Below are positions 34,685 through 43,713 of a DNA stretch of 64,000 nt, in pieces (position 1 is the stretch's first letter; each line of letters opens with the position of its first letter). A program made the position numbers and the translations under genes. The stretch comes from an uncultured Actinomycetes bacterium (GTDB taxonomy: Bacteria; Actinomycetota; Acidimicrobiia; Acidimicrobiales; RAAP-2). The stretch is taken from the NCBI GenBank assembly GCA_903825895.1, contig CAIKCI010000029.1, forward strand, positions 1 through 64,000, in the 5' to 3' direction. Under the pieces are notes generated by a model. That model worked only from the letters and a program-made list of their open reading frames with translations. It was not told the DNA's origin and ran no database searches.

Positions 34685-36262
34685 TTAGGAGGATGCGGAT
34701 CGACCTCGCCGAGCTCCAAGTTGTTCCGGATTTGCGGAGAGCCACCGGCGTAGTTCAGCCTTTGAGACTTTTCCTGAGTGAAGAGTCGGGAGAGCATCGA
34801 GCACGACAAGATGGCGCGGCAATTTGAATCCGGCCAACGCATCACGGCTTCGCTCGGCGATGTCGTCCAAATTCAATTTTTGACCTTCACGAAAGACAAC
34901 GCACGCGCAGACGTTTTCTCCCCACGTGGGGTCAGGGACGCCAATAACGGCAATGTCGAGAATTTCTGGACACGAAGAGCGGAGCAACTGTTCAACCTCA
35001 AGTGAAGCAACATTCTCACCGCCCGAGACGATCACGTCTTTCAGCCGATCGATGACTTCGAAGATCCCATCGGGACGTTGGCGACCCAGATCGCCCGTGT
35101 GGAGCCAGCCATCGACGACGGCCTTGGCGGTGGCGTCGGGATCATCGAGGTAACCCACCATGACCTGCGCTCCTCGGATGGCGATTTCCCCGGAGAGCCC
35201 TCTCGCTGCCGGATTACCCTCAGCATCGAGGATCATGGCTTCGACACCTGGTCCCGGTTCACCTGCTGCCGACAAGAGCGAAGGGTCGCTCGTAAAGCCA
35301 CGCTCATGGGCTGCTGCATCGAGAAAAAGGGCATTTCCTGCCATCTCGCTCATGCCGAATCCTTGAGAAAACGTCAAACCAAGTACCTCCCGAGCTTCTT
35401 CGAGCAGCACCGTTGGCATGGGTGCTGCGCCATAACTCAAGGAATGGAGAGTGGCGAGTCGGGCGATGTCATCAGGATGCGCTTCGAGGTGTTGCATCAA
35501 GCTCGCCAGCATGGTCGCAGCGACGGTTGCCGAGTTCACGTGATGGCGCTCGACGTTCTCAATAAAGACTGGAGCGGTGAACTGAGGAAACAAGACAACA
35601 GGACGCCCGGCAACGTGGAGGCGTGGAACGTTATAGCCAGCAACATGACAAAGAGGGAAGGGATAGGCGTAGATATCGGCAGACCCAACAAGGCGGGCGT
35701 GTTGTGCACTGCGAAGGGATGCATAGATATTTGCGTGTGAAAGGAGGACTCCTTTTGGTTTTCCTGTTGTCCCAGAGGTGAACATGAGCCAGGTCGGGAC
35801 TTGAGGAGATTGATTCTTGTCGCAGATATCCTCGAGCGCCGTTGGCGGAAGGGCTTGGCCGAAGAGACAAAGATCTACTTGGCGTTCGAGAGCATCAAAG
35901 AAGGGTTCGATGCGAGCGAGTTCGTCTGCGCTCAAGATCAAAAGACCTACCTGGGCGCGATTTATTTGCTCTATTAATTCAAGGGGAGAGAGTCGATGAT
36001 TCAAAAAACAGAGCTGGCGGCCAGAAGCACTGATTCCGTAATAAGCGGCAACCCAGTCAGGGTGGTTGGCTCCCAGCGCTCCAACACGCAACGCTGGATC
36101 TGTCGTCGATACGGCATAAGCGCCCAGCGAACCGGCTCGCTGAGAGAGGTCACCAAAGGTCCAGGTTTCCTCGCCATAGTGAACAGCAGAATGATTACCG
36201 CGATCTTGATCAAGATTGGAGAGAACAATGTCAGCAAGAAGCGAGTGAGAATGATTCAGCAT
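34685..36262 (-). CDS. AMP-dependent acyl-CoA synthetase/ligase
   Basis: This 525-residue ANL-superfamily enzyme has the P-loop LMFTSGTTGKPKGVLLSH, the A5-type QGFGMSEMAG, the Asp motif GWLHTGDLGR, the hinge DRLKDVIVSGGENV and the catalytic Lys in LHSGKVSKAELRRW. It activates a carboxylic acid to an acyl-adenylate and then acyl-CoA. Residue patterns resemble medium-chain or aromatic acid ligases, but specificity is not determinable. The ATG at 36262 starts the conserved region; the upstream 43 codons look non-coding. It shares a short divergent region with an MFS gene. Confidence 0.9.
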   Translation of the reverse strand: MLNHSHSLLADIVLSNLDQDRGNHSAVHYGEETWTFGDLSQRAGSLGAYAVSTTDPALRVGALGANHPDWVAAYYGISASGRQLCFLNHRLSPLELIEQINRAQVGLLILSADELARIEPFFDALERQVDLCLFGQALPPTALEDICDKNQSPQVPTWLMFTSGTTGKPKGVLLSHANIYASLRSAQHARLVGSADIYAYPFPLCHVAGYNVPRLHVAGRPVVLFPQFTAPVFIENVERHHVNSATVAATMLASLMQHLEAHPDDIARLATLHSLSYGAAPMPTVLLEEAREVLGLTFSQGFGMSEMAGNALFLDAAAHERGFTSDPSLLSAAGEPGPGVEAMILDAEGNPAARGLSGEIAIRGAQVMVGYLDDPDATAKAVVDGWLHTGDLGRQRPDGIFEVIDRLKDVIVSGGENVASLEVEQLLRSSCPEILDIAVIGVPDPTWGENVCACVVFREGQKLNLDDIAERSRDALAGFKLPRHLVVLDALPTLHSGKVSKAELRRWLSANPEQLGARRGRSASS

Positions 36263-36378
36263 GGTTGAGCAAGCCTGCAGAGCGAAGTCGGCACTGGTGC
36301 AGAACTTAGCGTTAATCGCCGACCGGGCCATCGTATACTTGGGAATTGTTTTAATTGTCCTCAAGAGGGGAAGACAGC

Positions 36379-37935
36379 ATGAGTGATGCAAGAGCGAGAG
36401 AACGGCGATGGATCACTTTGCCGATTCTGTGCCTCTCGGTATTCTTGGTTGTGGTCGACAACACTATTGTCAATGTCGCCCTTCCCTCCTTGAGCCGAGA
36501 CCTTGGGGCTTCAACATCTGCGCTGCAGTGGATTGTTGATGCGTACAGCCTTGCGTTCGCAGGTCTCCTTCTCGCCGGTGGCGGAATCGGTGACCGCTTT
36601 GGTCGCAAAGGAGTCATGCAGATCGGCTTGGTGTTCTTTGGCTTCTTCTCCGTCGCGGCCTCTCTGTCACACACCACGGGAACCCTGATTGCTACCCGTG
36701 CTCTGATGGGGGTGGCCGCAGCTTTCATCTTCCCGGCGACGTTGGCGATCCTGACCTCGATTTTCACTGAACCAAAGGAACGCCAAAAAGCCTTAGGTAT
36801 TTGGGGGGCGACGTCAGGTATCGCGGTGGCGTTTGGTCCAATTACCGGCGGAGCGCTCCTCGAACACTTTTGGTACGGCTCAATCTTTATGATCAATATC
36901 CCGATCGTGCTGGTAACGCTGATTGGTGGTCAAATTTTAATCCCACGTCTTGCCCCTCAAGCCAAGGTCCGCTTTGATAGGAAAGGCTTGGTCATCTCGA
37001 CCACAGGGGTCACGCTGTTGGTCTTCGCCATCATCGAAGGGCCAGCGTGGGGGTGGGCGTCTTCGGGAACCTTGCTGTGCTTCCTTGGAGCGGCGTTGCT
37101 TCTTGGTCTCTTCACCTGGTTGGAACTGCGTACCGAACATCCGCTGCTCGATGTGCGTGTGTTTACGGTGGCTCGTTTCAGTGCGGGAGCTGGAGCGATC
37201 GCCGTGGCATTCTTCTGCCTTTTCGGATTTATTTTCCTGATTACGCAATACTTCCAATTCGTGAAGGGGTACTCAACGCTCTCAGCGGGAGTCCACACCC
37301 TGCCATTTGCGATCGTTGCGGCGGTCTTTACGCCAATTGGAGCAGTGCTGGCGCTGAAAATAGGCTCGCGAAGCGTCGTAGGGATGGGACTCTTGTTGAT
37401 GGGAGCGGGCCTCGTGACCGCAGGTCTCTCTTCGACGCCGAGTGCGGCATACTTCGGACCGATTCTTCTTTCGATGATCTTGCTGGCTCTTGGTCTTTCT
37501 TTTGTTACCGCACCAGCAACCGAAGCGGTGATGGGATCATTGGCTGCCCATCAGTTTGGCGCGGGCGCCGCAGTGAACAACACCACGCGCGAGTTGGGAG
37601 GAACTCTTGGCGTGGCGCTCGTCGGATCCGTCTTCGCCAGCGTCTATGGCCCAAAGGTCGCAACGGCTCTCGCTCCCTATCCTGTGCCGGCAGGAGCGAG
37701 GTCTGCGGCTGAACAATCCATGGCGGCAGCGCTGAATGTGGTGAGCCACGCCCCATCGGCTGTTCAATCAAGTTTGATTGACAGCGTCGATCTGGCATTT
37801 TCTGCGGGATTAAAAGTGGCATGTTTAGTCGCCGCTGGCGTGGCGGTAGTCGGGGCGATTGCGGCTTTCTCTTTTCTCCCGGGCCGATCTGAGATGAAGG
37901 GGACGCTCGGCGAGATGCTCTCAGCCGAAGACTAA
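36379..37935 (+). CDS. MFS transporter, EmrB/QacA-like (DHA2)
   Basis: This 518-residue transporter has 14 predicted helices. Helix 1 has the signature VVVDNTIVNVALPSL, motif A is GDRFGRKGVMQIG, and helix 5 contains the motif C-like GIAVAFGPITGGALLEH. These features mark proton-driven multidrug antiporters. GAGGGGAAG before the ATG at 36379 supports the start. It is divergent from the acyl-CoA ligase gene; together they might form an export and activation pair, but no regulator is adjacent. Confidence 0.92.
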   Translation: MSDARARERRWITLPILCLSVFLVVVDNTIVNVALPSLSRDLGASTSALQWIVDAYSLAFAGLLLAGGGIGDRFGRKGVMQIGLVFFGFFSVAASLSHTTGTLIATRALMGVAAAFIFPATLAILTSIFTEPKERQKALGIWGATSGIAVAFGPITGGALLEHFWYGSIFMINIPIVLVTLIGGQILIPRLAPQAKVRFDRKGLVISTTGVTLLVFAIIEGPAWGWASSGTLLCFLGAALLLGLFTWLELRTEHPLLDVRVFTVARFSAGAGAIAVAFFCLFGFIFLITQYFQFVKGYSTLSAGVHTLPFAIVAAVFTPIGAVLALKIGSRSVVGMGLLLMGAGLVTAGLSSTPSAAYFGPILLSMILLALGLSFVTAPATEAVMGSLAAHQFGAGAAVNNTTRELGGTLGVALVGSVFASVYGPKVATALAPYPVPAGARSAAEQSMAAALNVVSHAPSAVQSSLIDSVDLAFSAGLKVACLVAAGVAVVGAIAAFSFLPGRSEMKGTLGEMLSAED

Positions 37936-38058
37936 CGCTGTGTTGCAGGCTCAAGAGTAAGAATCTCGCCAGGACACTCAAGAAAATCTCCTTAGACCTT
38001 CTCCTGCATGACACCGGACCAGCACTGGCGAAATCGTAGGTGGGCTCATGACCGTCCG

Positions 38059-38088
38059 TTCACTGTTTCCGGTGTGGCGTTCTAGGCT
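38059..38088 (+). promoter_or_regulatory. Candidate promoter TTCACT-18-TAGGCT, leaderless
   Basis: TTCACT (38059-38064) and TAGGCT (38083-38088) are 18 bases apart. Seven bases separate the -10 from the ATG at 38096, so the mRNA would start at the codon. This favours 38096 over the in-frame ATG at 38048, though the latter has an AGGTGGG upstream. Confidence 0.5.
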
Positions 38089-38095
38089 GAGAGCG

Positions 38096-39292
38096 ATGAC
38101 GCAGACCCAAGAGAGCCTTTGGCCGCTTGACCCAACCAACGTTGGGACCGGACTTCCTCTTGAAGGAGTCCGTATCCTTGACCTTTCACGGGTCCTTGCT
38201 GGCCCACTCTCGACGCTTGTAGCAAGTGATCTTGGTGCCGATGTCGTCAAGGTGGAACCCCCGACTGGTGACCCTGTACGTTCCTTGGCTCCACCACGCG
38301 TGGATGGTGAGGCCACCTACTATCTCTCCGTTAACCGAAATCGCCGCAGCGTCGTGATTGATCTTCGAAGCGACGACGATCGATTGTTTCTTCGATCACT
38401 CGTCGGTGCCGCAGATGCCGTCGTTGAAAACTATCTGCCGTCCCAAGCGAGGGAATTGGGAATCGAACAGATGAAAGCCGACTTTCCCGACGTCGTCTGG
38501 GTGACGGTGGCTCCAGCAGCGCTGGGTGGTCCGCTTGGGGATGAGCCGAGTTTTGATCTCCTGGCTCAGGCGCGCAGCGGAATCATGGGAGTCACGGGTT
38601 CGCCTGAGAGCGGACCGTTAAAGGTGGGTTCACCAATCGCTGACGTCGTGACGGGTCTTTATGCGTGCATTGGTCTTTTGACCGGGCTCTTTGCACGAGC
38701 CAGCGATCGTTCAACACCAGGACTTCGTATCGAAGCGCCGCTGTTGGAGTCAACGATTGCCTCATTGATTAATCAAGCGGGGGGATACCTGGGGACGCAG
38801 AAGGCCCCACGGCTCTTAGGTAATGAACATCCGAATATCGTCCCCTACGCCCCGTATGCAACTGCTGACCGTGAACTGCTCATTGCGGTAGCCACCGAAG
38901 CACAGTTCAAGAGTCTCTGTCGGGCTCTTGGTACTGAGGCCGTGGGGGCCGATCCCCGCTTTGAAACGAACGACGATCGGGTGGAGAACCGTGAAGCACT
39001 TCGCACGCTGATGGAAGTGATCCTGACGACCCAATCGAGTACACACTGGATTGGCATTTTTTCTGAACATGGCGTGCCCTGCGCCCCGGTTAACGACGTC
39101 CCTGCAGCACTGGCACAAGAACAGATCACCTCGGGGGACTTGGTGCAAGAAGTGACTTTGGCAACAGGGTCAACGATGCCGATTATTGGATCGCCCCTCC
39201 GCCTCGATGGCGTCCGTCCCAAAATTAGAAAAGCACCGCCGCTGCTCGGCGAAGATACTCAAGCATTTCACGATCGATACTCCTCATCATGA
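38096..39292 (+). CDS. CaiB/BaiF-type CoA-transferase (family III)
   Basis: This 398-residue class III CoA-transferase has LEGVRILDLSRVLAGPLSTLVASDLGADVVKVEPP, NRNRRSVVIDLRS, and the catalytic Asp in PSFDLLAQARSGIMGVTG. It moves CoA between acyl-CoA and a free acid through an Asp thioester. In Actinomycetota such enzymes often serve breakdown of steroids, branched acids or carnitine-like compounds. It overlaps a small gene of unknown function, which suggests they work together. The upstream alternative start would add 16 residues. Confidence 0.92.
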   Translation: MTQTQESLWPLDPTNVGTGLPLEGVRILDLSRVLAGPLSTLVASDLGADVVKVEPPTGDPVRSLAPPRVDGEATYYLSVNRNRRSVVIDLRSDDDRLFLRSLVGAADAVVENYLPSQARELGIEQMKADFPDVVWVTVAPAALGGPLGDEPSFDLLAQARSGIMGVTGSPESGPLKVGSPIADVVTGLYACIGLLTGLFARASDRSTPGLRIEAPLLESTIASLINQAGGYLGTQKAPRLLGNEHPNIVPYAPYATADRELLIAVATEAQFKSLCRALGTEAVGADPRFETNDDRVENREALRTLMEVILTTQSSTHWIGIFSEHGVPCAPVNDVPAALAQEQITSGDLVQEVTLATGSTMPIIGSPLRLDGVRPKIRKAPPLLGEDTQAFHDRYSSS

Positions 39293-39759
39293 TGGCCAAG
39301 GCAGAAAAGACTGTTCTTGATTTCGCGTTGAGTGAAATAAGCCTCCTCGAACAAGCGGTCATTTCGATCAGCTCAGGCACTGGTTGGATCAACGTCACGC
39401 CGGGCGTCCCGACTGAAGTGGGTGAAGAAGGTGGCTCGCTCTTTTCATGGCTCTCTGGAGCCCGTCCACAGATTGCCCCACTGGCCACGTGGATGCCTGC
39501 ACTCGATGGCTCAGGGAAACCTGGGTCGATGGGTGTTCTGCACGGAAGAGGCCGTCTGCATCGCGATGGAATCGCCAAACTTCACCTCCCCGAAGGGTGG
39601 ATCGTCAAACAAGATCACGCTCGACGTGGACTCCTGATCAACGTTGGCTTGTCGTCGCCTGAACGTGTCGCGAGAACCATGATCGATCTTGTCGATGCAC
39701 TCGCCATGGTCGAGACCACAGGCCGCTACTTTGCCGAAGTGTTTCGACGGTCTTATTGA
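39289..39759 (+). CDS. Conserved-looking hypothetical protein (156 aa)
   Basis: I do not recognise this gene. The ATG overlaps the CoA-transferase stop (ATGA arrangement), so translation is coupled. The protein has an N-terminal helix (about 5-28), a WINVTPG strand, a Gly-rich middle with FSWLSGARPQIAPLATWMPA and GKPGSMGVLHGRGRLHRDGI, then LINVGLSSPERVARTMIDLVDALAMVE as a C-terminal helix. There is no signal peptide, membrane segment or metal motif. It may be a partner of the CoA-transferase. The 3' end overlaps the convergent nitroreductase gene by 7 bases. Confidence 0.75.
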   Translation: MMAKAEKTVLDFALSEISLLEQAVISISSGTGWINVTPGVPTEVGEEGGSLFSWLSGARPQIAPLATWMPALDGSGKPGSMGVLHGRGRLHRDGIAKLHLPEGWIVKQDHARRGLLINVGLSSPERVARTMIDLVDALAMVETTGRYFAEVFRRSY

Positions 39760-40442
39760 GCGAAATGCTCGCCATCGAAGGTATCGATGGTGGTGAAGTC
39801 TTCGACGGTGTCTCGACGAAGTTTGGTGATGATTGTTTCTGGTTCGCCAAGGGCGACCAAACTCGCCACCACGACATGATCGGGGATGGTCAAGAGTTCT
39901 CGTAAGGCTGGCTCTTCGAGCACCGCGACCGTTGTCATGACGCCACCAAGCCCTCGGTCGTGAGCGGCCAGCAGGATATTCCAGATAAAGGGGTAGATCG
40001 ATGCACCACCAACCATGCTGTAGCGATCCAAGTCGCGATCAATCGTCGCCAGAGCCGAGAGATCGGCAAGGACTAAGAGGAGGGCGGGGACCTTGTCGAT
40101 GTTTTCGGCAAACCCGCCGGGCCCATTTGCAGCGTCTTGCGCAAAACGTGCCGCTTGGGCCCGTACTTCGGCTTCCTCGATTCGGTCATTCACCACGCTG
40201 AACGGCGTGAGGCCTGCGGCGACTTGTGGCAAGTATTGATACCAGCCTTCTAGGTAGAGCTCCTTAACGGCGGTGCGCAGGAGGGGATCTTTGAGGACGA
40301 TCACTCGCCATCCTTGACGATTTCCTCCGCTGGGGGCAAAGCGGGCGTCATCGAGAATTCCATAGAGCGTCTCGTCAGAAATGGCGGTCTCCGTGAAGGC
40401 TCGAGTAGCGGGAGTGGTTCGTATACCTTGGCGTAGCTCCAT
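39753..40442 (-). CDS. Nitroreductase family flavoprotein
   Basis: This 229-residue FMN-binding oxidoreductase has RTTPATRAFTETAISDETLYGILDDARFAPSGGNRQGWRVIV at the start (FMN phosphate contacts Arg, Ser, Asn) and GLGGVMTT near the C-terminus. The family reduces nitro groups, enones or flavin-linked substrates with NAD(P)H. The insertion around 75-110 is rich in Ala/Glu. It is divergent from the EthD-like gene and convergent with the CoA-transferase pair, so it may belong to the same catabolic locus. Confidence 0.88.
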   Translation of the reverse strand: MELRQGIRTTPATRAFTETAISDETLYGILDDARFAPSGGNRQGWRVIVLKDPLLRTAVKELYLEGWYQYLPQVAAGLTPFSVVNDRIEEAEVRAQAARFAQDAANGPGGFAENIDKVPALLLVLADLSALATIDRDLDRYSMVGGASIYPFIWNILLAAHDRGLGGVMTTVAVLEEPALRELLTIPDHVVVASLVALGEPETIITKLRRDTVEDFTTIDTFDGEHFAQ

Positions 40443-40503
40443 GTTGTTGACCCTAGCGGGCCAGAGGGTGTGCGATGCTTTGGAGGAAACGAAAGGGGGA
40501 GTA

Positions 40504-41238
40504 GTGGAGAAACTTCAGTACTGGGTTTGGTTGGACGAGGGAACGAAGCGAGAAGAAGTCGGGCCACTCATGCTCGAAGGGATTGCACCGCAACTTTTGG
40601 AGAGTGGTCTTCATGGCTTGATCATGGACCTTGATGACGAATTCGCAACCATCCCGTCACCAGTGCCGGCTCCCGAAGGTGAACACACACCCCAAGCGCT
40701 GGTCTCACTTTGGGTCGACTGCTATGACCGTCGTGGGCCCGTCGAAGAGATTTTGAATCAATGCGCTGTTCGCCTTGAGGGATATCAAGTGATTGAGTCG
40801 CTCTATAGCGACTACGGCATGGCGAAGTGGTCTGCGCCGAGAAACTGGCCTGATGGACAGCGCTCTCCAGGCATCTTGACCGTCGCCACCTTCGACCAAC
40901 TCGATGGCACTGATTTCGAATCGTGGCTGAGGTTTTGGCACGATCATCAGTCACCAATGTCCGAAGCCATCCAGCCTCGCTGTCGCTACGTGCGCAATTG
41001 GGCAGTTCGGCCCCTTGACCCTTCGAATCGTTCAGTTAAGGCCATTGTTGAAGAAGCGTGGCCGAGTCCAGAGCACGTGACTGATCCCCACAAGTTCTTT
41101 CTCTCTGACGGGGATAATGACGTGCTCACGGCCAATGTGACGACCATGCTTGAGCACGCCGAAAAGTTGTTCGACATGAACACCATGCGCTCGTTGACAA
41201 TGAGTGAGTGGATGCTCAAAACATTGAGGGGCTCATGA
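40504..41238 (+). CDS. EthD-like dimeric alpha/beta-barrel protein
   Basis: This 244-residue protein appears to contain two ferredoxin-like repeats. The second (about 130-235) has TFDQLDGTDFESWLRFWHDHQSPMSEAIQPRCRYVRNWAVRPL, which resembles EthD-type domains. The family binds small hydrophobic compounds and assists or catalyses oxidation, but this assignment is by pattern only. The GTG at 40504 has AAGGGGGAG upstream; the longer frame overlaps the nitroreductase start. Its stop overlaps the next gene (ATGA). Confidence 0.62.
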   Translation: MEKLQYWVWLDEGTKREEVGPLMLEGIAPQLLESGLHGLIMDLDDEFATIPSPVPAPEGEHTPQALVSLWVDCYDRRGPVEEILNQCAVRLEGYQVIESLYSDYGMAKWSAPRNWPDGQRSPGILTVATFDQLDGTDFESWLRFWHDHQSPMSEAIQPRCRYVRNWAVRPLDPSNRSVKAIVEEAWPSPEHVTDPHKFFLSDGDNDVLTANVTTMLEHAEKLFDMNTMRSLTMSEWMLKTLRGS

Positions 41239-41693
41239 TGGGGAAGTACTCGCGCGAAGAGCTTCAAGCCGCTCACGATAATTTCGTCGAAGTGGCCGGG
41301 CAGTGTGCTCGCAGTAGAGAGTGGCGACCTTGGGCGGACCTCTTTACCGACGACGCCGATTACTTCGAACACACCTTTGGAAAGTTTCACGGTCCTGACG
41401 AAATCTATGCGTGGATCCAAAACCTGATGAACCAGTGGCCCAACTCAGAGATGGATGACTTCCCCCACGATTGGTGCGTCTGTGACGAAGAGCGGGGATG
41501 GTGGATCTGCCAGATTGAGAACAGATTCCGCGACATCGGCGATGGCAAGATTTACCAAGCTCACAACTTGACGGTCTTGCACTACGCAGGAAATAACAAG
41601 TTTAGTTATGAAGAAGACGCCTATAACCCAACGAATTTTGTCCCGATGGTCAAAGAGTGGATGGCCGCGGCAGCGAGGTCAGACGACGACTAA
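41235..41693 (+). CDS. SnoaL/NTF2-like protein
   Basis: This 152-residue protein of the NTF2-like fold has a helix AHDNFVEVAGQCARSREWRPWADLFTDDADYFEHTFG, a beta-sheet cavity region with WICQIENRFRDIGDG, and HNLTVLHYAGNNKFSYEEDAYNP. This matches SnoaL-like polyketide cyclase or steroid isomerase-type proteins in form. No specific catalytic dyad can be assigned. Co-translation with the EthD-like gene suggests both act on one aromatic or polycyclic compound. Its stop overlaps the convergent ABC permease stop. Confidence 0.8.
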   Translation: MMGKYSREELQAAHDNFVEVAGQCARSREWRPWADLFTDDADYFEHTFGKFHGPDEIYAWIQNLMNQWPNSEMDDFPHDWCVCDEERGWWICQIENRFRDIGDGKIYQAHNLTVLHYAGNNKFSYEEDAYNPTNFVPMVKEWMAAAARSDDD

Positions 41694-42580
41694 GCGTCTC
41701 GTCGCTGGAGAAACCACAAACCAGCAAGCAGAAACACGGCGGCATAAAGAGCGAGTACCAGCACCGCCACCCATGGGGTGAAGAGGACACCGGCCCAGTC
41801 AGTGGTTCGCGTGGTGGTAACTACCATTGCAATCCCTAGGTTCGAAGGCATGTATGGCTCAACACTATTTTTAAAGCCCGAAGGAAAGAAATTAAGAATG
41901 ATCGGGAGAACCAGCAAGATCCCCACGAAGATTGAAATAGCTCCAGCAGTACTTCGAATAATGAAGCCAAGTCCGAGAGCAAGAATCGACAAGAGGGCGA
42001 GATATGCCCCCGAGAGGACAACTGCTTGAAGAACGCCAGGGGACATGATGGTCACCACAGGGATTGACGCTGATTTCACTTGCGTCACAATTGAAGCGCC
42101 AGCAGGCAATTGCGTCCCTCCATGGGCCGTCAGAATAATTTGGGCTGCGAAGAACGAAGCAAAGGCGGTGACTTCACCGACAACCAAGATGACAACGGCA
42201 ATGACAATTTTTTTAGCCGCCAGCACGGTGAATCTCTTTGGCACCGTGGCCAAGGTCGTTCGAATAAGACCTGTTGAATACTCAGAGGTAATAATCATGG
42301 CCCCAAGAATTCCAACAACGAGTTGAGAGATGAAGTGTCCTGACTGAGAGAATGCCACAGGATCAAACGTGGCTCGTTCTTGAAGAGAACTCTGTGACCA
42401 GCGAGCAGCTTGGATGAAGGTCAACAGGACCGAAAGTCCGATTCCTGCGAGCACAATGATGAAGAGACATATCCAGGTTGAGCGAACCGAACGAAACTTT
42501 GTCCACTCTGAACGCGTGACTCCAGCGAGCCCTACGTGTCCACGGTCGGTGGAAGGCATCTGAGTATTGGTGACCGTCAT
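41690..42580 (-). CDS. ABC-2 type transporter permease
   Basis: This 296-residue membrane protein has about six hydrophobic segments. An N-terminal block, VTRSEWTKFRSVRSTWICLFIIVLAG, is typical of actinobacterial ABC-2 permeases, as is EYSTGLIRTTLATVPKR. It forms an exporter with the ATPase encoded by the overlapping upstream gene. The substrate is unknown; relatives export antibiotics or peptides or confer self-resistance. Confidence 0.9.
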   Translation of the reverse strand: MTVTNTQMPSTDRGHVGLAGVTRSEWTKFRSVRSTWICLFIIVLAGIGLSVLLTFIQAARWSQSSLQERATFDPVAFSQSGHFISQLVVGILGAMIITSEYSTGLIRTTLATVPKRFTVLAAKKIVIAVVILVVGEVTAFASFFAAQIILTAHGGTQLPAGASIVTQVKSASIPVVTIMSPGVLQAVVLSGAYLALLSILALGLGFIIRSTAGAISIFVGILLVLPIILNFFPSGFKNSVEPYMPSNLGIAMVVTTTRTTDWAGVLFTPWVAVLVLALYAAVFLLAGLWFLQRRDA

Positions 42581-43500
42581 GAGGTCACCTTTGCGTTCGT
42601 AGTCCCATGAAAGTCAACGGAGTCTGCGGTTAACTCCATGAACACCTCTTCGAGGCTGGCTTGCTGAGGACTGAGTTCGTGGATCGCAATGCCAGACGAG
42701 AGTGCCGCATTACCAATTTGGGTGCCATCGATTTTTGTGACGAGGAGGCTGCCATCGTCTTGGGTAGTAATTGATCCGCCAAGTCCAGCAAGGACCTGAT
42801 TGAGTCGCGAGGAATCGGAGGAGCGCACAAGCACAGTAGCGACCGTATTTGAATCGATGAAGTTATTCACTGTGGTGTCAGCAATTAACTCACCGCGTCC
42901 GATCACGACTAAATCAGTTGCGGTTAAGGCCATTTCTGACATCAAGTGACTGGACACAAAGATGGTGCGTCCGTCGCGAGCGAGTGATTGCAGTAATTCA
43001 CGAACCCAGCGAATCCCTTCAGGGTCGAGGCCATTGATGGGCTCGTCGAATAAGAGCACTGCGGGATCTCCAAGCAGTGCAGAGGCGATACCGAGGCGTT
43101 GGTTCATGCCGAGCGAGAATTTCCCCGCTTTCCTGTTTGCCACCTGAGTCAGTCCGACAAGATCAAGGACTTCGTCAACTCGGGCCTTCGGGATGGCGTT
43201 GGTCTGGGCCAAGGAGGTCAAATGGCTCCGCGCAGAGCGACCTGGGTGGATGGCCTTTGCCTCGAGCAGCGCTCCCACTTCTCGCAAGGGCCACTTGATC
43301 TCGTGGAAAGGCTTGCCGTTGATGGTGGCGGTACCGCGGTTCGGGCGATCGAGGCCCATGATCATCCGCATCGTCGTAGATTTTCCTGAGCCGTTGGGAC
43401 CAAGAAATCCGGTGATGACTCCCGTTTCCACCGTGAAACTCAGGTCATGAACGGCCCGAGTCTTCCCGTAGGACTTTGAGAGATTCTTGACGTCGATCAT
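42577..43500 (-). CDS. ABC transporter ATP-binding protein
   Basis: This 307-residue ATPase has Walker A GPNGSGKST, signature FSLGMNQRLG, Walker B VLLFDEPINGLD and the switch His in VSSHLMSEM. The C-terminal 85 residues form the DrrA/CcmA-type extension with NALSSGIAIHELSPQQASLEEVFMELT. AAGGAG precedes the ATG at 43500 correctly; the longer frame is non-coding. It overlaps the permease start by four bases. Confidence 0.93.
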   Translation of the reverse strand: MIDVKNLSKSYGKTRAVHDLSFTVETGVITGFLGPNGSGKSTTMRMIMGLDRPNRGTATINGKPFHEIKWPLREVGALLEAKAIHPGRSARSHLTSLAQTNAIPKARVDEVLDLVGLTQVANRKAGKFSLGMNQRLGIASALLGDPAVLLFDEPINGLDPEGIRWVRELLQSLARDGRTIFVSSHLMSEMALTATDLVVIGRGELIADTTVNNFIDSNTVATVLVRSSDSSRLNQVLAGLGGSITTQDDGSLLVTKIDGTQIGNAALSSGIAIHELSPQQASLEEVFMELTADSVDFHGTTNAKVTS

Positions 43501-43713
43501 GAATTGAGGAGCTCCTTTGCTATGAGGGACTTTATCGGGGTTTACTCGCCCCAAAGAACGAACCGGTATAAAAAAATTCTTATGGACGGCGCATGAAGGC
43601 AAGGGCGTCGCCGAGCGATCTTGATTACTCCTATTGGCACGGTGCTATCCCCCTTAATGAAATCGTGCTCGAGCAGTAGCGTCGGCTGAAGAGTACAAGG
43701 GAGGTGGGAGATC

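Noticed and set aside
37047-37712. 221-codon frame inside the MFS gene at 36379
   Set aside because: It is another frame of a well-supported transporter with no domain signs of its own.
38048-38095. Upstream ATG for the CoA-transferase
   Set aside because: It has an AGGTGGG but a TAGGCT -10 box lies between it and ATG 38096, placing the transcript start at 38096; kept only as an alternative.
43501-43713. Search for a gene or clear promoter between the ABC exporter and the cytochrome operon
   Set aside because: Several TATAAA/TTGATT-like strings occur but none has matching spacing; no frame is convincing, so nothing is annotated.
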